From: Bacillota bacterium
GTDB taxonomy: Bacteria > Bacillota > Clostridia > Lachnospirales > Lachnospiraceae
Assembly (NCBI GenBank): GCA_023387635.1
Contig: JAEWHU010000090.1
Span: 1-8,520 of the forward strand
Length of the DNA: 8,520 nt
Direction: 5' to 3'
Shown: piece by piece, positions 1 to 6,403 of the stretch
Position numbering within the stretch: the first letter of the stretch is position 1
Layout of the letters: the number at the start of each line of letters is the position of its first letter
The notes under the pieces: model-generated
The model's input: the letters and a program-made list of their open reading frames with translations, nothing else
What the model was told of the DNA's origin: nothing
Databases searched by the model: none
Position numbers and translations under genes: made by a program

Positions 1-50
1 CTACCACTGGAAGCACCAATATCAATTGCCAAATAATACTTTTCAAGCAT
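1..50 (-). CDS. rhaB: Rhamnulokinase, N-terminal 16 residues only (gene runs off left edge)
   Basis: Only the start of this minus-strand gene is in the window. It begins with ATG at 50 and reads MLEKYYLAIDIGASSG before the edge, with the next codon starting AG (Arg or Ser). The segment AIDIGASSG is the first phosphate-binding loop of the FGGY/ASKHA sugar-kinase fold, and the form D-I/L-GASSGR is characteristic of rhamnulokinase, which phosphorylates L-rhamnulose to L-rhamnulose 1-phosphate in the cytosol. A good ribosome site, GAGAGG at 59-64, lies 8 bases before the ATG. It has its own promoter and sits behind the terminator of the preceding gene, so it is likely the first gene of a separate transcript. 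Other FGGY kinases such as fuculokinase or xylulokinase are possible but fit the loop less well. Without the rest of the gene, the substrate is an inference. Confidence 0.72.
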   Translation of the reverse strand, partial: MLEKYYLAIDIGASSG

Positions 51-107
51 AAAATTTACCTCTCATTTTTAATCTTTACTTAAATCATAAATAGTACCAT
101 CCCCCAT

Positions 108-116
108 ATTATATCA
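108..116 (-). promoter_or_regulatory. Extended -10 promoter for the rhamnulokinase gene
   Basis: On the minus strand this reads TGATATAAT, a perfect extended -10 (TGnTATAAT). No recognisable -35 hexamer lies 16-18 bases upstream, where the position falls inside the terminator stem of the preceding gene. Extended -10 promoters often work without a good -35. A start site near base 101 would give a leader of about 50 bases. A GGGGG-containing run follows at 101-105; whether it is an operator cannot be judged. Confidence 0.5.
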
Positions 117-125
117 GAATATTAC

Positions 126-165
126 AAAAAGGGATATCTAAAAAATAATTATTTTAGATATCCCT
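126..165 (-). terminator. Intrinsic terminator of the phospholipase-C-like gene
   Basis: Bases 130-143 and 152-165 form a perfect 14-bp inverted repeat (core GGGATATCTAAAA) around an 8-base loop. On the minus strand the stem is followed at once by TTTTT (130-126) and then GTAAT. It begins 7 bases after the TAA stop at 173-175. The T run on the minus-strand side and the absence of a plus-strand gene upstream fix the direction. Confidence 0.88.
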
Positions 166-172
166 ATATTAA

Positions 173-796
173 TTAGGCTATTCTAGCCTCTTTTTCACTC
201 AATTCTATCAATCGTAATTCAAATATCTGAATAATATAGTCCACTACACTTTTACATACATGTATAATGTATTCACAGTCTACTTTATGAACAATATCTT
301 GTTTTAAATATTCTTCATGCTTTTCCTTAATAAAATTACAGATTTCATCCACTGAATTCTTAAATTGCATTTCATTATTTCTTATATTATCATTCATAAA
401 ATACATTTCTTTGTTATTAGTACAAACTTTGATATATTCTTTTAATGCAAATTTTAATTCCTTTTCATATACGCAATGCGCTGATATATTGCCTTCATAT
501 ATACTATTATGTGGATAGGTAAAATAATCTGCAATAAAATGAGTAATCACACCAAGTTTTAAAAAGTAATAAGAATTGATACCTTTATTAATGTCGTTAT
601 ATATTGTTATTTTTTCAATTTCTTTTTTTAAATTATGAAATGTATCTTCAATGCAATGTCTTTTTGTTATAAAAGACGGTACACAATCTGGCAATAAGCT
701 TCCAATATAAAAGGAATATTTATGTCTCTTTAATTCAATATCACCTATATTTTGAATTAAATAGGTGGTTAACGCAATATGTGACTTCTTTCTCAT
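173..796 (-). CDS. Zinc-dependent phospholipase C-fold protein (207 aa)
   Basis: The protein belongs to the zinc-dependent phospholipase C / S1-P1 nuclease fold, whose classical members cleave phospholipid head groups with three zinc ions. Possible metal ligands run in the family order: H6, D37 (in GSLLPDCVP), H47 or H54, H86 and D90 (in GVITHFIADY), H96, H107 and E111. Three spacings match Bacillus cereus PC-PLC as I recall it: H-x3-D, six residues from that D to the next H, and H-x3-E. This suggests an intact metal centre. Unlike secreted PLCs there is no signal peptide, so no processed N-terminal Trp can serve as ligand, and the protein is predicted cytosolic. The ATG at 796 has GAGG/GAGGAG at 801-806 just upstream. 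It is a monocistronic gene ending in a strong terminator. Substrate is unknown; phospholipase activity is a family inference. Confidence 0.75.
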   Translation of the reverse strand: MRKKSHIALTTYLIQNIGDIELKRHKYSFYIGSLLPDCVPSFITKRHCIEDTFHNLKKEIEKITIYNDINKGINSYYFLKLGVITHFIADYFTYPHNSIYEGNISAHCVYEKELKFALKEYIKVCTNNKEMYFMNDNIRNNEMQFKNSVDEICNFIKEKHEEYLKQDIVHKVDCEYIIHVCKSVVDYIIQIFELRLIELSEKEARIA

Positions 797-832
797 ATAT
801 CTCCTCTATACATTGGCATTAAATCTAACCAT

Positions 833-861
833 ATTATCATATGTTTATAAGTTACATGCAA
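833..861 (-). promoter_or_regulatory. Possible promoter of the phospholipase-C-like gene
   Basis: On the minus strand TTGCAT (861-856) and GATAAT (838-833) are separated by 17 bases, which would start a transcript near 826 and give a leader of about 30 bases. The -35 is weak. Another candidate further upstream, TATAAT at 884-889 with a poor -35 (TTCCAA at 907-912), is about as likely in this AT-rich spacer. No clear terminator for the exporter operon lies between 797 and 974, only A/T-only palindromes, so some read-through into this gene is possible. Confidence 0.25.
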
Positions 862-974
862 TCTTTATTTTACTATGTTTATAATTATAAAACAAGTATA
901 AAATAATTGGAAAACATATATAAACTTAAGAAAAATTATCATTAATGATTTATATAAATTAACATGGTAAACTA

Positions 975-2798
975 TTAATTTTCATAATACGTAGCTTGTG
1001 CCGTAAACATCTGTGCATAGATACCATCTGTAATCCTTAGTAATTCATCATGAGTTCCATATTCTGCAATGGTGTCTTTTGAAAAAACTGCAATTCTATC
1101 GCAGAATTTACATGAGGATAATCTATGGGAAATATATAAAGCCATCTTGCCTCCAACCAGGTTGTCAAAGTGATTATATATCTCATATTCTGCTACTGGG
1201 TCAAGGGCCGCAGTTGGTTCGTCTAAGATTACAATTGGTGCATTTTTATATAGAGCCCTTGCGATAGCTATTTTCTGTGCCTCTCCTCCAGATGGCTCTA
1301 TTCCTTCATCGGAGAATTCTTTATATAATAAAGTATTAGCACCATCTTTTAGGGAATTTATTTTTTCTTCTAAACCACACAGACCATAAAGTGATTGTAG
1401 TTCGTCCAAATCTTTATTATCTAATTTTTCTAAACTACTATTAACCATTATATTATCCTTAATACTAAATGCAAACAAACGAAAGTCTTGAAATACTACT
1501 GAAAATAAATTCATATATTGGTCATAATCGAATTCTTTTATATTTATACCGTTTAAAAGTATTTCACCTTCTGTTACATCATATAATCTACATAATAATT
1601 TGACGAAAGTAGTTTTACCTGCACCATTTAATCCAACAATGGATAAATGCTCATTATTAGACAAAGTCAAATTGACATTTCTAAATACAAATTCTTCTTG
1701 CCTTGGATATTTAAAACCAACATTTACTAATTTAAATTCATAAGTTCCTGTTCTTGGGACATCTCTATTTCCCTTAACTAAATTACTTTGATAATCCATA
1801 AATGTAATATATTCTTCCATAAAAGTTGATTTTTTATGGATTTCTTGTACGTTCCATATTATATTACGTAAAGATTCCCCAAAGGTAGACCCAGCATTGG
1901 ATAACATATAAAAGTCACCAATGGTAATACTTTTACCAATCATAAGAAATCCAAGATATAGATAACAAAGAGAAGTACTTATGGCATTAATGCATACATC
2001 AAGTTCACTTAAGGTAAGTGTTTCTCTTGACTGTTCCTTCCATTTACTTGTCATAGACGTATTATAGGAGTCTGCTTTATGTAACATCATATCGGTAGAA
2101 CCATATAGACGAACATCTTTGCCAAATCTAAAATTGGATAATTCCCAATATATATAACCAAATCCACGATTTATAGCTACAAGCTTTTTGAAATATTTAA
2201 CATTTATAGCATTGATTTTACTAGTAATTATAGAACGAAATATAACTGTAATTATACTAATAAAAAGGATAGCAATAGAGCCTGTTGCTAACAAATATAT
2301 AACACCACATAAGGTTATAATGGATGAAACAATAGAAACAAAACAGTATGTAAGTCCGTTTATACCACCAGAGTACCAATCCATTCCAGTTTTGGCTTTG
2401 GATATTTGTTCAAGAGCAGTGGGATCTTCTGTTTGTTCATAATCCATATCCATTGTTTTATAGCTCATTTTTATTTTAAAATAACGTTCAAAACTATCCG
2501 AATACTTTCCTAGGGTTTCCCGAATAATATCTTTTATAGCATTACATATAAAATTACTAATGATTGTAACTATAACAATGAAAGCTAAATATGTTAGCCT
2601 TCTCTCACCTAATAATTCATCTATAATATATTTGGGTAAAATAATATTAATAAAAGGTGATAGGGCATTTACCAATATGGAAAAAATGATTATAACAAAA
2701 TAAAAAGGTTTATAGCTTATGGCGTCCTTATAGAAATAAGATAAAGTGTGTAAAACAAGCTTTACCTGAGACATCATGTCTTTTTTATTATTATTCAC
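975..2798 (-). CDS. ABC exporter half-transporter, second subunit of a heterodimer (607 aa)
   Basis: A type I half-transporter: an N-terminal transmembrane domain (hydrophobic segments near residues 32-55, 69-90, 148-190 and 265-310) fused to an ATPase domain. Visible ATPase motifs are Walker A GLNGAGKTT (389-397), Q-loop Q437, signature PSGGE (502-506), Walker B ending D526 with catalytic E527 in ILDEPTAALD, and switch H558 in YISHRLSS. All ATP-hydrolysis residues are present. The signature begins with Pro instead of Leu. The start is GTG at 2798, chosen because GAGGAGG (2808-2814) lies 9 bases upstream, inside the last codons of the partner gene. The two genes overlap by 8 bases, so translation is probably coupled and the proteins likely pair 1:1. 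Length is normal for the family. Substrate is unknown; peptide or drug export is a family-level guess. No precursor peptide or maturase gene is visible nearby. Confidence 0.9.
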   Translation of the reverse strand: MNNNKKDMMSQVKLVLHTLSYFYKDAISYKPFYFVIIIFSILVNALSPFINIILPKYIIDELLGERRLTYLAFIVIVTIISNFICNAIKDIIRETLGKYSDSFERYFKIKMSYKTMDMDYEQTEDPTALEQISKAKTGMDWYSGGINGLTYCFVSIVSSIITLCGVIYLLATGSIAILFISIITVIFRSIITSKINAINVKYFKKLVAINRGFGYIYWELSNFRFGKDVRLYGSTDMMLHKADSYNTSMTSKWKEQSRETLTLSELDVCINAISTSLCYLYLGFLMIGKSITIGDFYMLSNAGSTFGESLRNIIWNVQEIHKKSTFMEEYITFMDYQSNLVKGNRDVPRTGTYEFKLVNVGFKYPRQEEFVFRNVNLTLSNNEHLSIVGLNGAGKTTFVKLLCRLYDVTEGEILLNGINIKEFDYDQYMNLFSVVFQDFRLFAFSIKDNIMVNSSLEKLDNKDLDELQSLYGLCGLEEKINSLKDGANTLLYKEFSDEGIEPSGGEAQKIAIARALYKNAPIVILDEPTAALDPVAEYEIYNHFDNLVGGKMALYISHRLSSCKFCDRIAVFSKDTIAEYGTHDELLRITDGIYAQMFTAQATYYEN

Positions 2799-4701
2799 AG
2801 CAAGCTACCTCCTCATCAACTTCTTTGTAGTATTGTGCTTGTACTAAAAACATATTTGCGTATTCTCCGCCTTTTAACAGAAGTTCTTCATGGGTTCCAT
2901 ATTCAATTACTGAACCATTATGAAACATAGCGATGGAATGACAAAACTTAGTACTAGAAAGCCTATGAGAAATATATATCGCTGTTTTATCACCTATCAT
3001 TTTATCAAAATCCATGTAAAGATTATACTCAGCTATTGCATCTAGTGCTGAAGTAGGTTCATCCAGTACAACTATAGGTGCATCTTTATATAATGCTCTT
3101 GCAAGAGCTAGTTTTTGTTTTTCTCCACCAGATAAATCAATTCCATCATCATGGAGAACCTTTAGCATTTCAGTATGAACTCCTTTTGGTAGGGATGATA
3201 TCTTTTCCTCTAAACCTGCCATGTTAAGACAGGATAACGCAAGTTCTACATCCGTATCCCCTGGCGGTTTCATGGATACATTTTCACAGATTGGAAATGC
3301 AAAACATTCAACCGTTTGGAATACAGGTGCAATTAGCTTATGATACTCTACTAGATCAAATTCTCTTATATCAATTCCATTCAGAAGTATTCTTCCTTTG
3401 GTAGGTTCATAAAGACGACAAAGCAATTTTATAAAGGTAGTTTTACCAGCGCCATTAAGTCCAACAACAGCTAGTCGCTTTCTGGCATATAGTGTTAGAC
3501 TTAAATCATTAAGAGCATATTGTTCACTACCACGATAACGAAAAGAAACATGGTCAAATGTAAATTCATAATTGTCATCTTTAGGAATTGGTATTACCTT
3601 ACTTGCTTCTATATTAGAATAATTATCTGGATATTCTACGAATGTGCGAAAGTCATTAATCTGCAAGCTCTGTCTTCTTATTTCAGCTAAATTATCTAAA
3701 GTGTAAGAAATTGTTCCTATAAATGTACGTATGGTACCAAAATACATTAAGCAATTGGCAATAGATAAATCTTTATAAATAACCGAATAAATAAGCCAAA
3801 CATAAAGTATTCCTTCTTGCAATAGTCCTATAAATTGATTTAGAATACCACATTTTAACCAACGATTCTTATGTTCAACAAATTTTTTATGTATTTCATT
3901 ATGCAATGCTTTTTGTTTCTCATGTAACCAAACTTTCATATGAAATAACCTAATATCTTTTCCATAATCAAAATTTGTAGTAACATTGTCCATATAATTT
4001 AATTTTCTCCATTGCTTTGCTAATGGATCCCATGTTTTTAATTTATCAATTCGCTTTGTATAATCAATAAGAAGAAAATGAAGAAATGCTAAGAAAAACA
4101 TTACCAATATAATAAGTGGATTCAAAGTAAACATAATTGCTGAAGATGCAATAATTTTTATGATATTTACTAACCCTGTACGAAAAGAATGCATAATTCC
4201 TTCTAAACCATTTGTATTACCACCAGTTGCATCTCCAGCTTTTTGTAACCAATCTAACATTTCTGGATTTTCAAGATTCTCATAACTCATTGTTAAAGAT
4301 TTTCTAAGTTTTAGATTAATAAATTTCATTCGGGCTGATATAAATCTCCACCATACCTCGTGATTTATAAAAGTATATATTGCAAGAAGTGTTATCTGTA
4401 CAATAGCTGATATTATAATTACCTTTATAAGGGCATTCATGCCTTTATTTTTTTCAACAACTTCATAAATATACTTGGGAATAATAACCCATATGAAAGG
4501 CAACGAAGCTTCCGCTATAGCATTGATACATAACAAAGGTATGAGAATTTTTTGCCACTTAAATGTGCCCTTCATAACATACATCATGTTTTGAAGGGTG
4601 GTATAATTTTTTTTATTAATAGAATCACCTTTACTGTTGTCTTTAACCTTCCATTTTTTAAAGAACTTTCGTTTTTCTTTTTCTTTCTTTTGCTCGTCCA
4701 T
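2791..4701 (-). CDS. ABC exporter half-transporter, first subunit of a heterodimer (636 aa)
   Basis: A type I half-transporter with an unusually Lys-rich N-terminal tail (about 30 residues, KKEKEKRKFFKKWK), a six-helix membrane domain and a C-terminal ATPase. Counting from the ATG at 4701, the motifs are Walker A GLNGAGKTT (414-422), Q-loop Q462, signature LSGGE (523-527), Walker B D547 with catalytic E548 in VLDEPTSALD, and switch H579. Both subunits therefore keep the catalytic Glu and His. An ATG four codons further upstream (4713) also fits the frame, but nothing like a ribosome site precedes it. The 4701 ATG has GGGGAT (4706-4711), which pairs with the GGTGAT part of the anti-Shine-Dalgarno complement, 4 bases upstream. 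It is first in the operon, and its stop TAA overlaps the GTG of the next gene. The basic tail probably stays on the cytoplasmic side. Substrate unknown. Confidence 0.9.
   Translation of the reverse strand: MDEQKKEKEKRKFFKKWKVKDNSKGDSINKKNYTTLQNMMYVMKGTFKWQKILIPLLCINAIAEASLPFIWVIIPKYIYEVVEKNKGMNALIKVIIISAIVQITLLAIYTFINHEVWWRFISARMKFINLKLRKSLTMSYENLENPEMLDWLQKAGDATGGNTNGLEGIMHSFRTGLVNIIKIIASSAIMFTLNPLIILVMFFLAFLHFLLIDYTKRIDKLKTWDPLAKQWRKLNYMDNVTTNFDYGKDIRLFHMKVWLHEKQKALHNEIHKKFVEHKNRWLKCGILNQFIGLLQEGILYVWLIYSVIYKDLSIANCLMYFGTIRTFIGTISYTLDNLAEIRRQSLQINDFRTFVEYPDNYSNIEASKVIPIPKDDNYEFTFDHVSFRYRGSEQYALNDLSLTLYARKRLAVVGLNGAGKTTFIKLLCRLYEPTKGRILLNGIDIREFDLVEYHKLIAPVFQTVECFAFPICENVSMKPPGDTDVELALSCLNMAGLEEKISSLPKGVHTEMLKVLHDDGIDLSGGEKQKLALARALYKDAPIVVLDEPTSALDAIAEYNLYMDFDKMIGDKTAIYISHRLSSTKFCHSIAMFHNGSVIEYGTHEELLLKGGEYANMFLVQAQYYKEVDEEVACCE
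2799..2814 (-). promoter_or_regulatory. Ribosome site of the second exporter gene, embedded in the first
   Basis: GAGGAGG at 2808-2814 is a near-perfect Shine-Dalgarno sequence written into the Glu-Glu-Val codons near the end of the first exporter gene. It stands 9 bases before the GTG at 2798. This selects the GTG over the ATG pair seven to eight codons later. The start codon and the upstream stop share GTGAATAA, a classic coupling arrangement. Confidence 0.85.
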
Positions 4702-4815
4702 GAATATCCCCATATCAAAATTTTTGTGTAATATATTTTAAGTCGTTCCTCCAATATTACCATAATGTGTAAAATTTTTCAATACAATTACTATTTTAAA
4801 GACTCCTATACGAGG

Positions 4816-4844
4816 TTGACATTCCACATAAAATCATGTAAAAT
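4816..4844 (+). promoter_or_regulatory. Consensus promoter of the CNNM gene
   Basis: TTGACA (4816-4821, perfect -35), a 17-base spacer, and TAAAAT (4839-4844, five of six -10 bases). Transcription would start near 4851, leaving a leader of about 175 bases before the TTG start at 5026. This is the best sigma-A-type promoter in the window. Its footprint overlaps the exporter promoter read from the other strand. Confidence 0.72.
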
Positions 4845-4851
4845 TATAGCA

Positions 4852-4860
4852 ATTATACCA
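4852..4860 (-). promoter_or_regulatory. Extended -10 promoter of the ABC exporter operon
   Basis: On the minus strand this reads TGGTATAAT, a perfect extended -10. No good -35 lies at 16-18 bases. A start near 4845 would give a leader of about 145 bases before the ATG at 4701. A second TATAAT occurs at 4843-4848 without the TGn extension and is the less likely choice. Transcription from here runs back through the CNNM promoter. Confidence 0.5.
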
Positions 4861-5012
4861 AAAAATAAATAGTTAACTTATAAACAAATAGGCACTTATA
4901 ACATCTTACCTCTACTAATTATTTTATATTATAAATAGTCATTAAGATTTATGAGCTATATACATATTGTAATTATGATAATTTTATAGTTATAATTGCC
5001 ACCCAAAGAATT

Positions 5013-5028
5013 AGGAGATGATATTTTG
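5013..5028 (+). promoter_or_regulatory. Ribosome site that fixes the TTG start of the CNNM gene
   Basis: AGGAG at 5013-5017 is followed by an 8-base spacer and TTG at 5026. An earlier in-frame TTG at 4996 lacks any ribosome site and would add ten residues that do not resemble the family's N-terminus. Starting at 5026 gives MDPSEVTQ directly before the first membrane helix, as is usual in this family. Confidence 0.85.
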
Positions 5029-6297
5029 GACCCAAGTGAAGTCACGCAACTGATCATATTAGGTATTCTATTGCTAACATCGGCTTTCTTCTCATCTGCA
5101 GAAGCTGCACTTTCAAGTGTTAATAAACTTAGAATAAGAAGTCTTGCAGAGGATAATGTTAAGAGAGCAAAAACTGTTAACAAGCTAATAGAGAACCCAC
5201 AGAAATTTACAAATGCATTATTAATTTGCAGTATTATTGTCAATTTGACTGCTGCATCAATTGCCACTACACTTACCATACATCGTTTTGGAAGTATTGG
5301 AATAGTTATAGGAACAGGTATTATTATGCTGTTAATACTTATCTTTGGCGAAATAATCCCAAAGACTATAGCAACCATATATTCTGAAAAAATTTCTTTA
5401 AGATATGGTAGCATAATTACTGTTATCACTTTAATTATGACTCCTATTATTTATATTGTTGAAAAAATATCACTAGGTATACTATATTTATTACACATAA
5501 ATCCTAAGGCAAAGTCTTCGGTAATTACGGAAGATGAACTTCGTTCCATGGTTGAAGTTAGCCATGAAGAAGGTGTTATTGAAAGTGAAGAACGTAGAAT
5601 GATAACTAACGTAGTAGACTTTGGTGACTCATTAGCAAAAGATGTAATGGTTCCAAGAGTTGACATGGTGTTTACTGAAGAGTCTTTATCTTATGATGCA
5701 TTATTAGAATTATTCTCAATTGATAAATATACACGAATGCCCGTTTATAGTGAATCCCGTGATAATGTAATAGGAATTATTAACTTAAAGGATTTATTCT
5801 TTTATAATGGGCCTATCGAAGATTTTTGTATTAAAAACATTATGCGAGAACCTTACTTTACTTATGAATACAAAAAAACTTCCGAACTACTTATCGAAAT
5901 GAGAAAAGAGTCCATACCAATCGCTATTGTTTTAGATGAGTATGGTGCCACTGCCGGGTTAATTACTTTAGAAGATTTATTGGAAGAAATTGTCGGTGAT
6001 ATACGTGATGAATATGATGATGACGAGGAAGATTCTATTCAATGTATTTCAGAAAACGAATATATTGCTGATGGTAATACTAAATTAGGCGAAATTAATG
6101 AAGTTTTAGGATTACATTTAGAATCTGATGATTATGATTCCATTGCAGGTCATATGATTTATTTACTTGACCATCTACCTGAAGTTGGCGAAAGTATAAT
6201 AGATGAAAATATACGGTATACCGTTGATGCTCTAGACAAGAATCGAATCGATAAAGTACACATAGATATATTACCAAAAGAACTTAACGAAGAATAA
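5026..6297 (+). CDS. CNNM/CorC-family (HlyC/CorC) transporter with DUF21 and CBS domains (423 aa)
   Basis: The order is N-terminal DUF21/CNNM membrane domain (about 1-180), CBS pair (about 206-262 and 273-330, the second with LDEYGATAGLIT), an acidic linker (DEYDDDEED), and a C-terminal CorC_HlyC domain (about 340-420). In the membrane domain, FSSAEA (22-27), S69 and N73 in SIIVNL, and E109 in GEIIPK match the polar and acidic residues that hold Mg2+ in CNNM/CorB structures. The CBS pair binds ATP-Mg in homologues and gates the membrane part. Firmicutes relatives such as MpfA are linked to Mg2+ efflux. The old label hemolysin C is misleading. Length is typical and the protein looks intact. 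It is a monocistronic gene with its own consensus promoter and terminator, convergent with the VanW gene. Cation and direction are inferred from family. Confidence 0.9.
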   Translation: MDPSEVTQLIILGILLLTSAFFSSAEAALSSVNKLRIRSLAEDNVKRAKTVNKLIENPQKFTNALLICSIIVNLTAASIATTLTIHRFGSIGIVIGTGIIMLLILIFGEIIPKTIATIYSEKISLRYGSIITVITLIMTPIIYIVEKISLGILYLLHINPKAKSSVITEDELRSMVEVSHEEGVIESEERRMITNVVDFGDSLAKDVMVPRVDMVFTEESLSYDALLELFSIDKYTRMPVYSESRDNVIGIINLKDLFFYNGPIEDFCIKNIMREPYFTYEYKKTSELLIEMRKESIPIAIVLDEYGATAGLITLEDLLEEIVGDIRDEYDDDEEDSIQCISENEYIADGNTKLGEINEVLGLHLESDDYDSIAGHMIYLLDHLPEVGESIIDENIRYTVDALDKNRIDKVHIDILPKELNEE

Positions 6298-6312
6298 TAT
6301 TTATAATAATAC

Positions 6313-6355
6313 AGGAGTGCGACAAACCCATATACGGTTAAGTCCCACTCCTTTT
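6313..6355 (+). terminator. Intrinsic terminator after the CNNM gene, possibly bidirectional
   Basis: AGGAGTG-C-GAC (6313-6323) pairs with GTC-C-CACTCCT (6342-6352), 10 of 11 positions, and AACC/GGTT inside the loop can extend the stem. The plus strand continues into TTTT (6352-6355) and then ATATT. It starts 15 bases after the stop. On the minus strand the stem is followed by TGTATTATTATAA, an interrupted U-rich run. It lies about 50 bases after the VanW stop, so the same hairpin may serve both convergent genes. Confidence 0.82.
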
Positions 6356-6403
6356 ATATTTAATCATAATAGGTATTTACGATACTTCATAATTGTCAAT
6401 ATT

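Larger units (their letters stand above)
4702..5025. other. Divergent intergenic region between exporter operon and CNNM gene
   Basis: This AT-rich stretch of about 320 bases holds the promoters of both flanking transcripts and their leaders, about 145 bases on the exporter side and 175 on the CNNM side. I see no small gene with a usable ribosome site, no recognisable riboswitch and no strong GC-containing hairpin. A weak, mostly A/T hairpin (about 4969-4999) lies shortly before the CNNM ribosome site. A GGAGGA at 4747-4752 on the minus strand is not followed by any start codon. A magnesium riboswitch was considered because of the CNNM gene, but the leader has none of the G-rich conserved segments expected. 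Confidence 0.6.

Noticed and set aside
69..107. A 12-codon minus-strand frame (MGDGTIYDLSKD) just upstream of rhamnulokinase
   Set aside because: It has no ribosome site, its ATG directly abuts the -10 box and lies upstream of the predicted transcript start, and the frame is closed just before it. It is most likely chance.
916..957. A/T-only inverted repeat (TATATAAA / TTTATATA) after the exporter operon
   Set aside because: Eight A-T pairs with a 24-base loop and no T run are too weak for an intrinsic terminator and are expected by chance in this composition.
1079..1267. Open frames on the strand opposite the exporter, CNNM and VanW genes
   Set aside because: These are antisense shadows of well-supported coding regions, without ribosome sites or recognisable proteins.
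4851..5025. Possible magnesium riboswitch in the CNNM leader
   Set aside because: The leader is almost purely A/T with no G-rich conserved blocks and no terminator-antiterminator pair, so only its position suggested it.
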